From: Harmonia axyridis
Taxonomy: Eukaryota; Arthropoda; Insecta; Coleoptera; Coccinellidae
Length of the DNA: 64,000 bases
Assembly: GCF_914767665.1 (NCBI RefSeq)
Contig: NC_059503.1
Coordinates: 21,328,001 to 21,392,000 of the forward strand
Reading direction: 5' to 3'
Part shown: positions 1 to 13,205 of the stretch, piece by piece
Position numbering within the stretch: the stretch's first letter is position 1
How the letters are laid out: each line of letters starts with the position of its first letter
Notes under the pieces: model-generated
What the model saw: the letters and a program-made list of their open reading frames with translations, nothing else
What the model was told of the DNA's origin: nothing
Databases searched by the model: none
Made by a program: the position numbers and the translations under genes

Positions 1-82
1 AAGAGATTTTTATGAATTCAGTTTAGAAATTGATTTTTATCTTCAATTGGATGAATTACTAATATTTATTCTTTAATTGCAG

Positions 83-3000
83 CGTAACTTGTGCAAGAAC
101 CATTCTTTTATTTGTGGGAAAATGGTATGAAGAACTGCTTGACTGTAGAGCAGATCTTATTGAAACTATTAATAGGTTTGTTTTACAAAAGAATGTTGAT
201 GAAAAAAATGAAAATATTATCTATTATAATTTACAGCTTGTTTACTTACAAAGAAAATGAAGAGTATAAAATTTTCGTGGAACGTAATCTTGTTGATCAT
301 GCTACTGATTGTCATTTACGTCCAGATAAAAAATGTAGGGGAAAAAAAAAGAAGAAATGTCCATTATGTATTGCTGAAGAGTATCTCAAGAAATTTGAGG
401 ATAAAATATTTAAAAAGGCAAAAACAAGTATTACTTATGGAGATATATGCCTAAAGGGCACCTGGAAACCGACATCGCAAGAACTCACATTGAAATGTAA
501 ATTTCATAACTCATAATATTTTCCTCAATGAATTTAATTACTTTTTTTGTAGCTTTGAGCATTTTGATGAAATCCAAAAATGCCCCAGAGGTTATTATTA
601 AGGATAGTGAAATTTATTTAAATTTGATTGAAAACCTAAAGAAGGAGTTCAAAGTAAGTTTAGATGCTACATTTATGTTAGATGAATTTTTATGGGATAA
701 CAAAGAAAATGATATTTGCATTTATTATTCATTTTAATGAAACCAACCACTTTACATAAAAAAAAAAAAATTTTATAGTCAATTCGTACTCCCCTAGTCC
801 TACTCTACCTTCAATAGGAGTATTCACAAAGCATAGAAGAGTCAGGATTAAAAACAAACAAAATATTTGTTTTAATCTCAATTTATTTTTAGGAAATGAG
901 GAAATTCTGGACACATGTTTACCAACAGGTAGCTGCGCAAGATGAATTAGATATGTGTAAAACAAAATTGATGCTCGGAGATCCAAATGAAGAAAAAAAT
1001 AACCCTAATAATGCTGCCCTCGAGAAATTATCTTATATTATAGAGAATAAGTTAGATAGTTTATACATGTTAAATGAGAATGAAGTGAGTAAGCCTCAAG
1101 TGTAAAGAGAATTGCAATTTTTAAAATTTTATGTTCTAGCTTGAACATCATATGATTTTATTAAAATCAGATAGAGCTAACGCTATGACTAATTTAGAAA
1201 AGAATTTAGGAGTAAAAAGTTACCTTGAAACATTGAGAAAACAACAGTACGAAGGAGCTAGTCCTGATCCCTGCCCAATATGCACAAATATTCTGGACCA
1301 ACATTGGAGCATTTTACCTTGTGGCCATAGCTATTGTATGGAATGTATACACAAACTGCTTAAGACGGTAAATTTAACAGAAAAAAACCTTTCTCATTAT
1401 TAACTTGTTTAAATAATCTATGTATTTTCAACAGAATGAAAGTTCATTTGTGACTTGTTGTGTTTGCCGCCAAATTCAAGCCATTCAAGATATTTCATGT
1501 ATAAGATCTGCAGCAATAACAGTTGAAACTTCAGATTGGAATATAAAAGGAAATTATTCAACTAAAATTGAGGCTACTATTAAACTCATTATGGAACTCA
1601 GGGAAGTCGAAGAAGATGTAAAAGTACTTGTCTTTTCTACATGGACCACAACTTTGAAAACATTAAAAGATGCTCTGCTCAAAAACGAGATTAAATGTGA
1701 AATTTTACTCACATCCAACCTGGAAAAGCGTATTGAATACTTTAAGGTGAGCTCTCTCAGTAAATAGTTGAAATTAGTTAAAAATGTCCGATTATTTTTT
1801 CACTTTCCTAAATTTTTGTAAATTATAAAAAACTCCAAATTAATCAAATATTCAAGCGAAAAAGTTCATAAGTAAATATAGATATGTGTTACTGAAATTT
1901 CAATTCTTTGAAGAAACTGGAAGATTAGCACAAAACATGTGAGGTCTCTAATATCGAAGAAATTGAAATATAATTATGAAACATAAATTAGCAACAATGC
2001 CTTATATTTCCAATTCAAACTTTATATAAGTAATTACAAAATATTTGTTTTAAATAACTAAATATTTACAAAATTTTATACATTTCATAAATTAACTCTA
2101 TTAATTGAATTTTTGTCATACACTAAATTAAATCTGTTGTTCCTTTAGCTGGCCCATTTTTTATGGCATTCAGGCACACCATTTGAATTTTCATTCTTGG
2201 TCGGACCTGTTTCAAAACTTCTTCAATTTTTTGATCTTCATTTTCTTCTGATTTTGGAATCAGATCTAGAGCATCTTGGAAATGAGAATTTGCAGTTTCA
2301 TTACAATAATAGGAGAAAAACTCTCTCATTGCTTTAATATCGATTCTAGCCTGTTGACTTCCAGGATTGCTAAATTTTCTTACACAAGACATTAGTCTAT
2401 ATACTTCCTCAGCTATAGTTTGTACTATTTGTGGAAGAATCATATCTAACAATGTGGGGGATACACTATTTACTTCTGCATGTACATGAATGACATTATT
2501 AATACATTCCTTGACATATTCTTGAATGTCCTTTGGGAAAAACTTAGAATCCCAGTCGAATCTTCCTAAATACATAGATGGTTCAATAGTTCCAACAATT
2601 GGATCACTCTTCTGTTCTAAGTACTTCTCCAAAATCAATTTTTCCAAATTCATTAATTTATATTTGGTATTTTGAACAGCTTCATCAGGTTTTGGGTAGC
2701 CACTATTCACAAAAGCTTTAAATATACTGTCTAAAACTACATTTCTTGTGAATATACAATTTGACATAGTAATAAGCAACTTGTGTTCCCAAGGAGGAGA
2801 ATAATTTGTTGCATTGTTTTCATATTTATACATATTTATTGGTGTGCCAATCAGCTGGGATACTGTTGAGGAATCCTCTTCATCATCACTATAATTTCCA
2901 CTTGAGGATAATTCTTGGAGTAAATCGTAAAATGCAGAGAGAACATTTTCCACTTGTTTGTGTAGTTCTTTAAGAGCAACAGGGTTCTTCAGTAATGATC

Positions 3001-6000
3001 TATCACCTTTTTCATTTGATAAAACAGATTCTTTCACAACTTGAATAACATCTTGTACTATCTGTTCGAATTTCACTGGTAAATTTGTGATGCCATTTCT
3101 CTTTTTATTAAAAAGCAAGTTCCAATCTTCATCCAATAATTTTATTTGATTTATTGTTTGTTTGAATAAAACAACCATACAATAAATGCGTAAATCTAGT
3201 AGAAGGGTAGAAATGATTGCTAAGGCATCTCTTGGTAAATCTAACTTAATGAGTGTTGCATATGTTGTTCTAATAGACCTAAGCAGTTCTGGAAGATAAA
3301 GGGCCATGTCTCTTAAATCTGGGTTAGACCAGGAACCTAGGCTGTTTCGCTCTGATGCTTCTAATGTATGAGGTATTATGGCTGACCTTATAGTTCTACA
3401 AAATGCCTGCATTAATGACATAACTATGTTCTTGATATCTTCAGTTTTAGTAGTATCAATTGTTGTTTGAAGTTCTTGATTGAAATAAGCTTGACTAATT
3501 TTCCACAAATCAGGAAAATTTTCTGATATCGTGGTGCACATCTCTTCTGCAAAAGTGATGTTCATAGGCACTGGATCAGATTGTTGTATGTATTTGCATT
3601 TTATATTATTAACTTTGGTTTTCTGTCCATTATCTCCCTTATCCAAACTTTTATAAAAATTGAAAACAGATTTAATGGATTCATTGATATAATCTGATCT
3701 ACTTTTTATAGCATCCCAAGCAGGATCAAAAGAGCAATCTAAATTCATCAAGTATCTTATTAATCGTTTTTGTTGCTCTACAGCAATTGGCATGGTTTGC
3801 AGCTCAACATGTAATTTCTCTATAAGTCCCTGAATATGTGAATTAATCTCAACTAGTGCAGCTTGGAAAATTGGTACTTCGGATTTTTCAAATAAATTTC
3901 TAACCCTCATATAATCATTGATTACCACATCATATTCTGCTTTCTCAATATTTTTTACTATAGTGGATGGCAAGCAAAATAAGAATTTGAACCTAGTCAA
4001 TATACTCAAAGCATTTCTTGTTCTTTCAACTTTATCTCTATTTACTAATACTTCCCCAAATAATTTTTTTGCTTCTATTTCAGATTTGACAATGGAGTTT
4101 TGTAATTTTGTTGTGTATATCATTTTTTGTTTTGAAATCTCCATTTTTATGATATCAAGGGTGGCTTTGGATCTGATACTGATAGTACTGTCTTTTATTC
4201 TTGTAATTATGGTATAATTATAACTTCAAGTTAGCTGAAAATTACAATGAATCGAAAAGTTAGGACTTTGTCTATTGAATTTTCAGTATGTCATTTTTCT
4301 TGATGCTCTAAATACTCACCTTAACTTGAGGATAAGATTTTTTAGGTTTTGATAGAAAAAAGTCATGTTTATATCTCAAATATTAAGAAAAATAATTAAT
4401 ATTTTAAAATGTATATCATTAAATGCCACCCCCATTTATTTGGTATTTGATAATAAATTTTAACCTCCAACTCCAACAAAAGATTGCTGTCAGCATGACA
4501 TATGTCATCGAAAATTATTTTCATAGAATTTCTTCTTCTACGGTTTTAACATCCTAGTGATTCCAACTAGTTTTGAGGGCGCTGCAAACTTTAAACAAAC
4601 ATGGAGAACGTTGAGTAATTTTTTCGTTTTTTACGTTGGGTTAATAAGTGAAGTTTTAGTGATTTTATGGATCATAAATTAGTTTAGTGTTGTGTATTGT
4701 ATTCGAAAAAACATACTCAATTTTTAATTCGAAATTGATACCAATTCGAAATAAAAACTGGAACAATGAATATTTTTTTCTTCATGTCACCAAAATTGTC
4801 ACTAATTAAAATAATAAATTCTTAGAAAATTTTTAATCAACCAATATAAGGTTTTTTTAAATTAACTATGACCCAATTGCAAGAACGTTCATTAAAATTT
4901 AATGATGACATTGAATTTTAAAGAACATTGCTGCGACTGTGTTAGTTACGTATTATAATTTGAGTCCTTGACAATGGAAATCTTTTCTTTTTCCAAGAAC
5001 TTTGTCTACTTTTCGTTGAAGAAACACTTCACTTCAAACAGATATCTAGTTAACTAAAATTTCATAAATTCGTGAATGGTATTTCCATTTATGAAACTCA
5101 TATAAAAGCCTTCTCAATTATTTTTTTTTAATATCAATTAATCTAATCAATTAAGAGATAAAGATTCTGAATATGATTCACAAATGTCTTAATATAGGTT
5201 AAAAATAAAAGGTTTAATAGCACGTAATCACATTACTTCATAGGATGGTTGGTATTTAGCCTCCAGAGCGCGTTTAGATATTTGGATTCGCAAATGAGTA
5301 ATTTTAATTCAAAAATTTCAGATTGAGTATTCATCAAATTGATTTGCTTTGACTAAAAGAATCAAGTATGAATAATTAGAAAGCTGAAATTCGGAGAACT
5401 CACAGAGTTTATTCAAATGAAGAAACCATGATTCTTTTTCGATCCTTGTGCTATATTCAAATATAATTTGAGCTCGAAATAGCAAACGGCTATGTTGTAC
5501 TCTTCAACAAAGAATTTGTTGTCAAATTAATAGTAAATACAATAAATTTCCAAATAGAGAACCTATTGTCATGTAATTTTTTTCGCAAATTTTGATGAAG
5601 TTTATGTAATAATTTTTTTCTTACTGCAGAAGTGATAATTTAATATGAATAACGATTTGATGTTTTAGGATGAAAAAGAAAAAGTCACCGCTCTTTTACT
5701 TCCTATCAATTTAGGATCGAAAGGGCTCAATCTGATAGAAGCAACTCATGTAATCCTAATGGAACCTTTATTAAATCCTGGAGATGAACTTCAAGCAATT
5801 GGAAGAGTACATCGAATAGGCCAAATTAAGTATGACTTTTTTAATATCACTTATAAAACTCGTCCATTTCGTTACGATGCATGTAATTTTCAAATTGTCT
5901 CAAATGATAAGGCCTGATTCACTGATGTCTAATCCGTGGTCAAATTCAATTCTATCCGCCTGATCGTCCCTTCACACAGCACACGATAACTTTCGAACGG

Positions 6001-6918
6001 AAAGAGAAGGTTCGGCTGGCGAATGTCGCGGTCAAGTTTGTGAATGAGTAAAATCCAACAGGACGCACTCTTTCTAATTATTGTTTTCCTGATTAAATCG
6101 AAACTATCAACTCGATCGAAATAATATGTGGCAATCAGATGTGCAATAACAATTTCAAGCTTCTTTCAAAATTTCATGTTGATCGCGTAACAAGAAAAAG
6201 GGGAAATTCAAGAATAATGTTGAAAAACAACTCAATGTTTCCATGACCACACAACCGGCAGATTTGAGATTTTGTTAACAGATATAAAATCAAAATTTCA
6301 AGCTTTGTGCAAAATTTCAATCTGGATCATTTCAACAGATATTATCGGGTTATTGAAATAACAATGAAAAATGTCATTGATCGTCTCACCAGAACTAGGA
6401 AAAAGTCATGAAAAATATCCAAAGAAAACACCGAATAATTACTAACAATCCAACCAGCTTGTTATTCAGTTAATATATGTAATATAATAACCACTCAAAT
6501 GTTAATTCCAAAGAGGATTGTATTATCGGAACCCCTCATCTAGATAAATATAATTTTATAAAATTCTGTTTTTTTCACGGGTACATGAATGAAAGAGTGC
6601 TTAAATTTTCAGACTGCAGTTCTGTGCTTTTTTAAAATGTTTCTATTTTCTACTTGCAGACCAACATTTGTTCACAAATTTTGCATAAAAAACACAATTG
6701 AAGAAAGTATTTTTACTGCAACTAGTACAGATACAGAGAAATGGGATAGAAATAAAGTAACTCTGGGTCAACTTAAAAACCTATTTGAGAAGGTGGAACT
6801 ATCAGAAACTTCTGGATCTGAAGAACACAATGATGACGGTATGATTGGAAATGTTAATAATGGAGTTGTAACGCACCCTATTGTAAATGTTGCCCCACTG
6901 AATGAGCATCTAGAGTGA
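83..6918 (+). CDS. SHPRH: SHPRH-type E3 ubiquitin ligase/SNF2 helicase, 3' part (9 exons)
   Basis: Exons inferred from GT-AG sites and reading phase: 83-175, 237-496, 553-653, 893-1084, 1140-1367, 1435-1746, 5669-5829 and 6660-6918, with the 5' end beyond the window; all junctions keep one frame. A Cys/His RING finger begins with CPIC and CGHSYC in exon 1140-1367 and ends with CCVCR in the next exon, so a 67-bp intron splits it. Then comes the SNF2 helicase C-terminal part: VLVFSTW in 1435-1746, and GSKGLNLIEATHV plus QAIGRVHRIGQ (helicase motif VI) in 5669-5829. The last exon starts KPTFVHKF and ends at TAG/TGA 6916-6918. In other animals SHPRH polyubiquitinates PCNA in DNA-damage tolerance in the nucleus. 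The N-terminal helicase lobe, linker histone and PHD domains lie outside the window. The eight exon segments seen here plus the unseen upstream ones fit a normal gene. Family assignment is firm; exact splice sites are inferred. Confidence 0.9.
2123..4366 (-). CDS. Sec5: Exocyst complex component 2 (Sec5), lacking the N-terminal TIG domain
   Basis: An uninterrupted 673-codon frame (4144 down to 2123) matches Sec5/EXOC2 from the segment before the conserved RNAL..L.RFKFLF block through to the C-terminus (QARIDIKAMREF near the end). Sec5 is a subunit of the exocyst, which tethers secretory vesicles to the plasma membrane. Family members are about 890-920 residues; this one lacks the first ~200, which normally hold the Ral-binding TIG/IPT domain. 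Upstream the frame stays open to about 4199, where an acceptor-like AG lies. A donor (gtgagt, reading minus) at 4319 ends a possible first exon 4320-4366 starting ATG; its phase (2 nt left over) fits the acceptor, adding about 33 residues. I saw no TIG coding between 4370 and 5668. The whole gene sits antisense inside an SHPRH intron. It may be a TIG-less paralogue, a partial copy, or a gene whose 5' exons lie elsewhere. Confidence 0.85.
4367..5668. other. Rest of the large SHPRH intron, no gene seen
   Basis: AT-rich sequence between the possible Sec5 first exon and SHPRH exon 5669-5829. No coding segment with homology that I recognise on either strand; I looked specifically for the missing Sec5 TIG domain. 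Confidence 0.6.
5830..6659. other. Last SHPRH intron with an interspersed repeat fragment
   Basis: Within this intron, 5927-6010 (CCGTGGTCAAA... then CGATAACTTTCGAACGGA) resembles 17383-17450 (CCGTGGTCAAA... then CGATAACTCTTGAACGGA). This points to a dispersed repeat of unknown class. Nothing else is recognisable. Confidence 0.45.
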
Positions 6919-7459
6919 CCATTTTTTTTAGATTAAATTTGTGTAGAAGTTACTATTCTTTCCAAATAAGTTGATAGATGTATATGATTTCAAAAATTAT
7001 TTTATTCTTTTTTATAACATATACTAAAAACTTGCATTCTAAGAATATTAAAAATAACAGTAATTTTATCTAAAGAAAACATTATAAAATAAATTCTCAA
7101 CTAGTTTCCAAAGAAAGTAACTTTTTATTACCTTGTTGGAAGGTAATGAAATAAACTTATTTATTAATATGTATATAAAAAATTTTTATAAAAAGAAATT
7201 ATGTCAAATAATCTTTCAGCCAATATAATATTATTTGATTTAATAGGTTTTATCATTAATATGTTTATTCAGAACTTTATTTAAAATGTGAACATTCCAA
7301 AAATACATATAAATATTTTGAACTGAAAAATATGTACTTAACTATGTAAGTATGCTTACTATATTGAACCTTGTTAATATTTTTGTAGTGTTTGTTATAA
7401 TTTTTTTCTCATAAAATTTTAAAAATTGCAATTTTCGTATTAATTTCTTTACCTCACAT

Positions 7460-8092
7460 AATCATAAATACTTGGGCGCCGTGGTTAACGAAAAATGGGA
7501 CTGCGATGAGGAGGTCAAGCTAAGGATTGGAATGGCAAAGGAAACTTTTTCAAAACTTAAGAACCTCCTGCTTCAGAGAACGCTACCACTTGAACTACGT
7601 CTGCGAGTTGTTCATTGCTACGTGTGGCCAGTGCTCCTGTATGGGTCAGAAACATGGTCTCTGAAAATCAAATCCCTTAACGGCATAGAAGCATTTGAGA
7701 TGTGGACGTTGCGCAGATTGTTACGAATACCTTGGACTGACCATCTGACAAGTCAGGAGGTATTGAGACGAGCCGGAGTGGAAAGACAACTGCTGAACAT
7801 CGTAAGGCAGAAAAAGGTGTCTTAGTTGGGACATATCCTACGAGGAGACCGTTACTCTATCCCTAAACTTATTATCCAGGGTAAAATAGAGGGAAGGAGA
7901 GGCCCCAGAAGAAAACAACACTCTTGGCTGCGAAATATTAGAGATTGGTGTGGAGTGCAGGATGCAGAGACGTTATTCCGAATGACGGAGAACAACATGC
8001 TAACTTTGGCAGACATTAATTGAAGAGATGGGACATTGACTCCAACGTACAAGTTGTATATGGGACCGGAAGAAGAAGAAGAATCATTTTCC
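7460..8092 (+). mobile_element. Non-LTR retrotransposon 3' end (reverse transcriptase C-terminal region)
   Basis: The frame reads KYLGAVVNEKWD, then VLLYGSETWSL, then LRRLLRIPWTDHLT, and after one in-frame TAG (7823-7825) continues LGHILRGDRY, GRRGPRRKQHSWL and RDWCG. This is the typical C-terminal part of the endonuclease/reverse transcriptase ORF of insect LINE-like elements. The catalytic RT core and endonuclease are missing, so the copy is 5'-truncated and dead. It ends in a GAA repeat (8070-8084), fitting a simple-sequence 3' tail. Exact clade not assigned. Confidence 0.8.
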
Positions 8093-8415
8093 AAGAGGAG
8101 GATGTGTATTATTAATTTAATTACCTATTTAATAATTGTAATGATAAAATACATACGTTTGATATGAGATGTGCGCATTGTATCAAATTCACATGAAAAA
8201 AGGAAGTATTTTTTCCATTTCTCAACATGCATCATCGCTCAAGAGGGAGGCGCGTCTCCCTGTGTCCGCCCTTAAGCTGAGCTGTTATAGAAAACGACCT
8301 TTGTACTTTGAAGGAGAGCGAAATTAAAATTAGCTACACAAAATGAATACAATTTGAAATTTGAAGATATATATATGGTCTTCATAAAAATCATCTCAAT
8401 ATCAAAATTGATCAT

Positions 8416-8695
8416 TGTAATAATAATAAGTTTATTCTTCCTTTAAGACACCATACAAAAGGTATATAGGATAAGTCAACATGAAAAAAAATATATACAC
8501 ATATAAAATCTAAGACAAAATATCAACATAATATTTCCCAACTGAATAATAAAATTTTTTCAACAAAAATTCCTTATATTCAAGTTTGAATTTGCGTAAG
8601 TCCGGTGATTTCACAGAAGATAAGTGATTGAATAACTTAATGCTCTGATATAGAGGAGAGCATTCAAATTTGTGAGTTCGGTGCTTAGACACTAA
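8416..8695 (-). mobile_element. 3' scrap of a second non-LTR retrotransposon
   Basis: A 60-codon frame ending at 8510 reads SPLYQSIKLFNHL and then FKLEYKEFLLKKFYYSV. This has the same layout as the extreme C-terminus of the CR1-like RT at 33282 (IKLLNSLP, then LERFKRILKRFI). Downstream on the minus strand the sequence runs into a (TTA)n stretch (8418-8430), a likely LINE tail. Heavily truncated, no catalytic domain. Confidence 0.55.
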
Positions 8696-11600
8696 AAGAA
8701 TCTGTGAATTTTTGGTCTAGTACTCATGGTTACTGGATAGTTTTGCCTAGTTTTTCTCGTTTTCTTTTGCATATACAAGACATTTCAAGATATAAATGCA
8801 AGGTAAGGGCAATAACCTATTCGCATTAAATACTGGCCGACATCTTGTTCGAGGACTCAAATTAAATAGGTATCGTCCTTATTATTCTTTCCTGTGCGAT
8901 AAAGATTCTTGAGATATCTTGTGTATTATCATTCTTAATTAAAAATTGGTGAACTATATCTTTCCAATTGCGAAACCCGCGATAAGTAAACTCAAAATAT
9001 TTCAAAGGCCACTACGATTTTACAATCATTCATTATAAAGATCACTATTACGGCTCTGACTTCAATCATAAGAGGATCAACATTCTACAGAAATGCAATA
9101 TCTAGTTCAGTGTTTATTTATTATCAGTTCTCACTACAAACCTGATTAAAACATGTAAAATAATGCCGTCTTCTTAAAGGGTGATAATAATTTAACGGTT
9201 AGCTTGCTGATAAGTTCTTTTCATACCGTGAACGAACGGTTTCTGTTGGAATGTGAATTCATCAAGTAGTAATAAGTGTGGTACAAAACAAACTACAAAG
9301 AATCCATTGATATATTTAGTGTGTTATTGACGACTCCATTCCTCAGTACGTTTTTTGAAAAATAGTGATCTCATTTTTCTGGAGCAACCTTATTCAGATT
9401 ATCTATATAAAATTCCTTGTTCACCAGAACACCAGACATTAATCGATTCTGTGCTTGCATCAAACATTGAAAACGTCGTGTTATTACATAATGCGAAGGT
9501 AAGCTTAAACAGGGGCGTAATAGCCTAATCGATGTGATTTCACACGAAATTATGACAAAATTTTTGTGCCAATCAGACTTGGGCTTGTAATCTTGAAACA
9601 TAGCAAATTTCAAAAAGTTATTAACTATATATTTATCCTTATATTTTCATTCACATAAAAATTTAAGATAAATATGGATTAAACCATTTTGTAAGCTTTG
9701 GGGACACACTCTGTTTTGCTTTGATTTCTTATTAACCCTTCAAGAATTAGTAGAAAATCAAAGTAACGAATTCAATTGCCATTTTAATTTCATTTGTTTA
9801 TCAACAAATAACCCTTCTGTGAGTAAAGAGAATAATTTAATGTGGATAAATTACGGATTTTGGTTTAACCACAGAATATCTTTCTCGGTCGAATGATTTT
9901 CAAGATGCAGGAATTAAGATATATACCAGAAGACTGAAGAACAGAATTTTCGTGGGGTTAAAAGTACACGGCAGAAGATGCAGAATATTTCTTTCAAAAA
10001 ATTAGTAAATTTCAATGAAAAAATCGATTTTATCCAAATTAGATCATTTCAATGCCGAAAGTTTTTCTTATACAGGGTGTTTCACCATAAATTAGACAGA
10101 GATCAAATTTTCTGCCTTAAAAGAGGTCAACTCTGCATAATGCAAAAAAATTAATATATGATTTTTTAATTTTTCCGAAAATATGATTCTAAGATGTTCA
10201 TTTTGATCATGATTGGTGACAAGGAGATCAATACTTTGATACACGACATTCATTTCCGTCCATTTTTCAAACAACAACAATTGTATCGTCACTTAACCTT
10301 CAATTTCTCGATCCAGACCAAACTTTATATTCCGAAATTTTGACGCATATCTTTTGAAACTAACGAGAAAAAAAAGTGGTATGGTACTGGTGTTGCAATC
10401 TGTGCGCCGGGGACTTTTACTGAGTGACGTGCGTGTTTGATGTACAGCAGTAGATTTTACTATTATTCCCCTAGTGATTACCGTATGGTAGATCATTAAA
10501 AACGAACCAAAACTCATTTTTCAAATGAGGTTGTGAAAAATTAACTCACGTATTACGGATAGCTACTTGATAATCATTGGGATGTGGAAATTTCAGTTCG
10601 AATGAAGGCTACACAGCCTAAACAAGCAATAATTTAGATTTTTTTTAACGTTTTATTGATGTAGGTTCAATTGTATTCAATTCTAATTAACCAACAAATT
10701 TCCGAGGAACTTTTGAACTAATGAGAATTGTTTCATTCGTGACTAAAACTGTATTTAATTAACCATGAAAGTTGTATTTCTGTGAGTATAGTTTATTTGA
10801 ATTGTTGTATAATTAGAATTTGATAACAGAGAAAGTATCCAGATTATTTTAGTTGTTTAACCGTCAGTTCTTATCTAGTCAATTTTTTGAGTGAATATTC
10901 GAAAAAGTGAGAAATATTTTTACCTTTTCGTATTTGATTGTTCCAAAGGTTAGTAAAGATTAAATATTTTATAACATCTATAAAAAATGGAAGCATTGAC
11001 AGTCAGGATTACCTATCTTTGATATAATTATATTTTGATAATTAAAATATTCGGTGGACACCAAGATCTCAGGATTTAACACCGTTAAATTTTTTTAATA
11101 TTTCCTCATTGTCAGAGTGTTATGGTTATTGTTATGGTTCACATTTAAAGAAATATAAGTTTAAAATATAACTGATTTCCATTGAAAACAAATGGTTACA
11201 CCAATGGATTCTATCGCAAAAAGTGCATGAAGAATGTTTTCGTTTCAAGTTTATATCGCCTGTAATAAATAAGTTATAAGAACCTTTCATTTCAAGCCAT
11301 TTTCCAATTTTTTCGTATAGATTGAAAATATGAATTTATGAGGTTGTGGTCTTCACCGAATGAATTCTCTCAAAAATCGAGCCTGAAAAGTGCCACTCAA
11401 TTTTTCTATAGTTCGAAGAGGTTCTGAGATCCTCTCACCAGACAACGAATATGGGACACCCTATACACAATTCGCACCACAACTTCTTTATTAGATTTTT
11501 ATTAGCATGTTTTTTAAATTTTTTATCATAATTCGCTGGTTGTGATTTAATTGCTTCAATAAACATTTCGATGTCTAGTAATTGGCATGATTCAGGGAGG

Positions 11601-11775
11601 ACGAGACTGCAACTGACGAACTGAGACTTTAAATCGCCAGTCTACGGAGACAGGAATGAAAATGTGTGTATTATTTTTGCAGGCAACAATCAAGTTCTCT
11701 GGTGAATAGAGCATGTTGGAATTTTTTAGTTGCCGCAACTCAATATATCTAATCGCTAGGTTCTCATAAGAACTA
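8696..11775. other. Intergenic DNA, no gene seen
   Basis: About 3 kb of AT-rich DNA. Short open frames here (for example 9371-9613 and 10092-10517 on minus) show no family features. A CAGGGTGT transposon-end motif lies at 10073 and an inverted ACACCCT at 11455, but the sequences inside are not inverted copies of each other, so I do not call one element. Confidence 0.5.
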
Positions 11776-12701
11776 ACGGGTGTTTTTTTTCGAGGTATAT
11801 AAATTTAAGTTGGTTTTACTGTTCAAGATGGCGACCGATTTAACAGCTGTCAAATGATTTCTTCTCAGTTTGGTTTGGCAATTCATTAAGAATAGACTCA
11901 CGCCTGAACAACGCTTGCAAATAGTGCAATTTTATTTCGAAAATAATGGTTCTGTGCGGAATCCGTATCGCGCACTACTTCCATTTTTTGTTTAGCGATG
12001 AAGCGCACTTCTGGTCGACTGGCTACGTCAACAAACAAAACTGCCGCATTTGGAGTGAAGCTAATCCTCAAGTGTATGTCGAAAGACCGTTACATCCAGA
12101 AAAACTGACTGTTAGGTGCCCTTTATGGGCTGGTGGAATCATTTCTTCAAAAACGATGATGGAAAGATCGTTACAGTCAATAGTGATCGGTAAAGAGCCA
12201 TGATTACTAACTTTTTCATTCCTGAATTGAACAACCATGATGTCTAGGAGCTGTGGTTCCAACAAAACGGTGCAACATGTCACACAGCTCGTGCCACAAT
12301 CGATTTATTGAAAGACACGTTTGGTGACCGCCTAATTTCACGTTTTGGACCTGTGAATTGGCCTCCAAGATCTTGTGATTTAACACCGCTAGACTACTTT
12401 CTGTGGGGCTATGTAAAGTCATTGGTCTATGCGGATAAGCCACAAACCCTTGACCATTTTGAAGACAACATTCGCCGTGTTATTGCCGATATACGGCCAC
12501 AAATGTTGGAAAAAGTCATCGAAAATTGGACGTCCAGATTGGACTACATCCGAGCCAGCCGTGGCGGTCATATGCCAGAAATCATATTTAAAATGTAATG
12601 CCACAAGATTATCTTGCGGATAAATAAAATTCATGTCAATCGAATAATCCATCGTTGTTTTATTGCAATTTAAAGTTCTGTAGCTCTAAAAAAACACCCT
12701 T
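11776..12701 (+). mobile_element. Mariner-type transposon, internally deleted
   Basis: Terminal inverted repeats begin ACGGGTGTTTTTTTT at 11776 and the complement of AAGGGTGTTTTTTTAG at 12701. TA lies on both sides (11774-11775 and 12702-12703), the target duplication of Tc1/mariner elements. The remaining transposase starts LTPEQRLQIVQFYF (frame just upstream of 11946). It then jumps to FSDEAHFWSTGYVNKQ (first catalytic Asp) after losing roughly 150 codons. A later frame (12308-12598) keeps LTPLDYFLWGYV (catalytic Asp) and the C-terminus. Frameshifts and the deletion make it non-autonomous. A 5'-truncated relative lies at 39590-40188. Confidence 0.88.
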
Positions 12702-12912
12702 TAATATGTTCTATTTCTGGGATTGAAAAGTTGCTTGACCAATGTTACCAATGGTTTTATGAAGCACTGTAAAAAAATGCAATGACAGATGATGCTGAAA
12801 TATGCGAGAACATGGAAAATATTTTTGTGCTGAAAGAAAATAAAACCACTGTATGACAGTGATTTCAGTTCGAAATTTAAAGAACAATTCACCATTTAAT
12901 GGAACCATACAT

Positions 12913-13143
12913 GGGCGCCCGCAGGGGAGGGCCAGGGGGGGCCGTGGCCCCCCCTGAGATTTTGATTGCCTCATTTTTCAGCACAACACACTCAATATTA
13001 CTTTCTCAATCCAAAGGGCATGGAAAAAAGGAAAGTAATGGATTCTCAACAATTTTCCGGTTTTCAATGACAATCATGGACGCCTTATCGTTTTTCAATA
13101 ATTTTTTTTTTGCCCCCCCTGAGAAAAATTTCTGCGGGCGCCC
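12913..13143. mobile_element. Short TIR element with 14-nt flanking duplication
   Basis: A 231-bp segment bounded by GGGCGCCCGCAG and its inverse CTGCGGGCGCCC. It is flanked by 14-nt direct repeats (ATGGAACCATAC plus AT at 12899-12912, plus GT at 13144-13157). The element starts and ends with C/G-rich blocks unlike its AT-rich surroundings. The transposon superfamily is not clear. It sits 63 bp before the copy 1 start codon and supplies a misleading in-frame upstream ATG at 13110. Confidence 0.75.
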
Positions 13144-13205
13144 ATGGAACCATACGTGATATACTGCATGCTTTTAAATTATTAACTCCATTTATTGAAT
13201 TTCAG

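Noticed and set aside
176..236. Continuous reading of SHPRH through this stretch, implying a frameshift
   Set aside because: A 61-bp intron with GT and TTACAG borders restores the frame exactly, so no frameshift is needed.
10071..11462. A single TIR element between CAGGGTGT at 10073 and ACACCCT at 11455
   Set aside because: Beyond the tips the two ends are not inverted copies of each other, so they are probably ends of different fragments.
13110..13205. Use of the upstream ATG of copy 1
   Set aside because: It lies in the short inserted element and before the conserved splice acceptor found at the start of the other copies.
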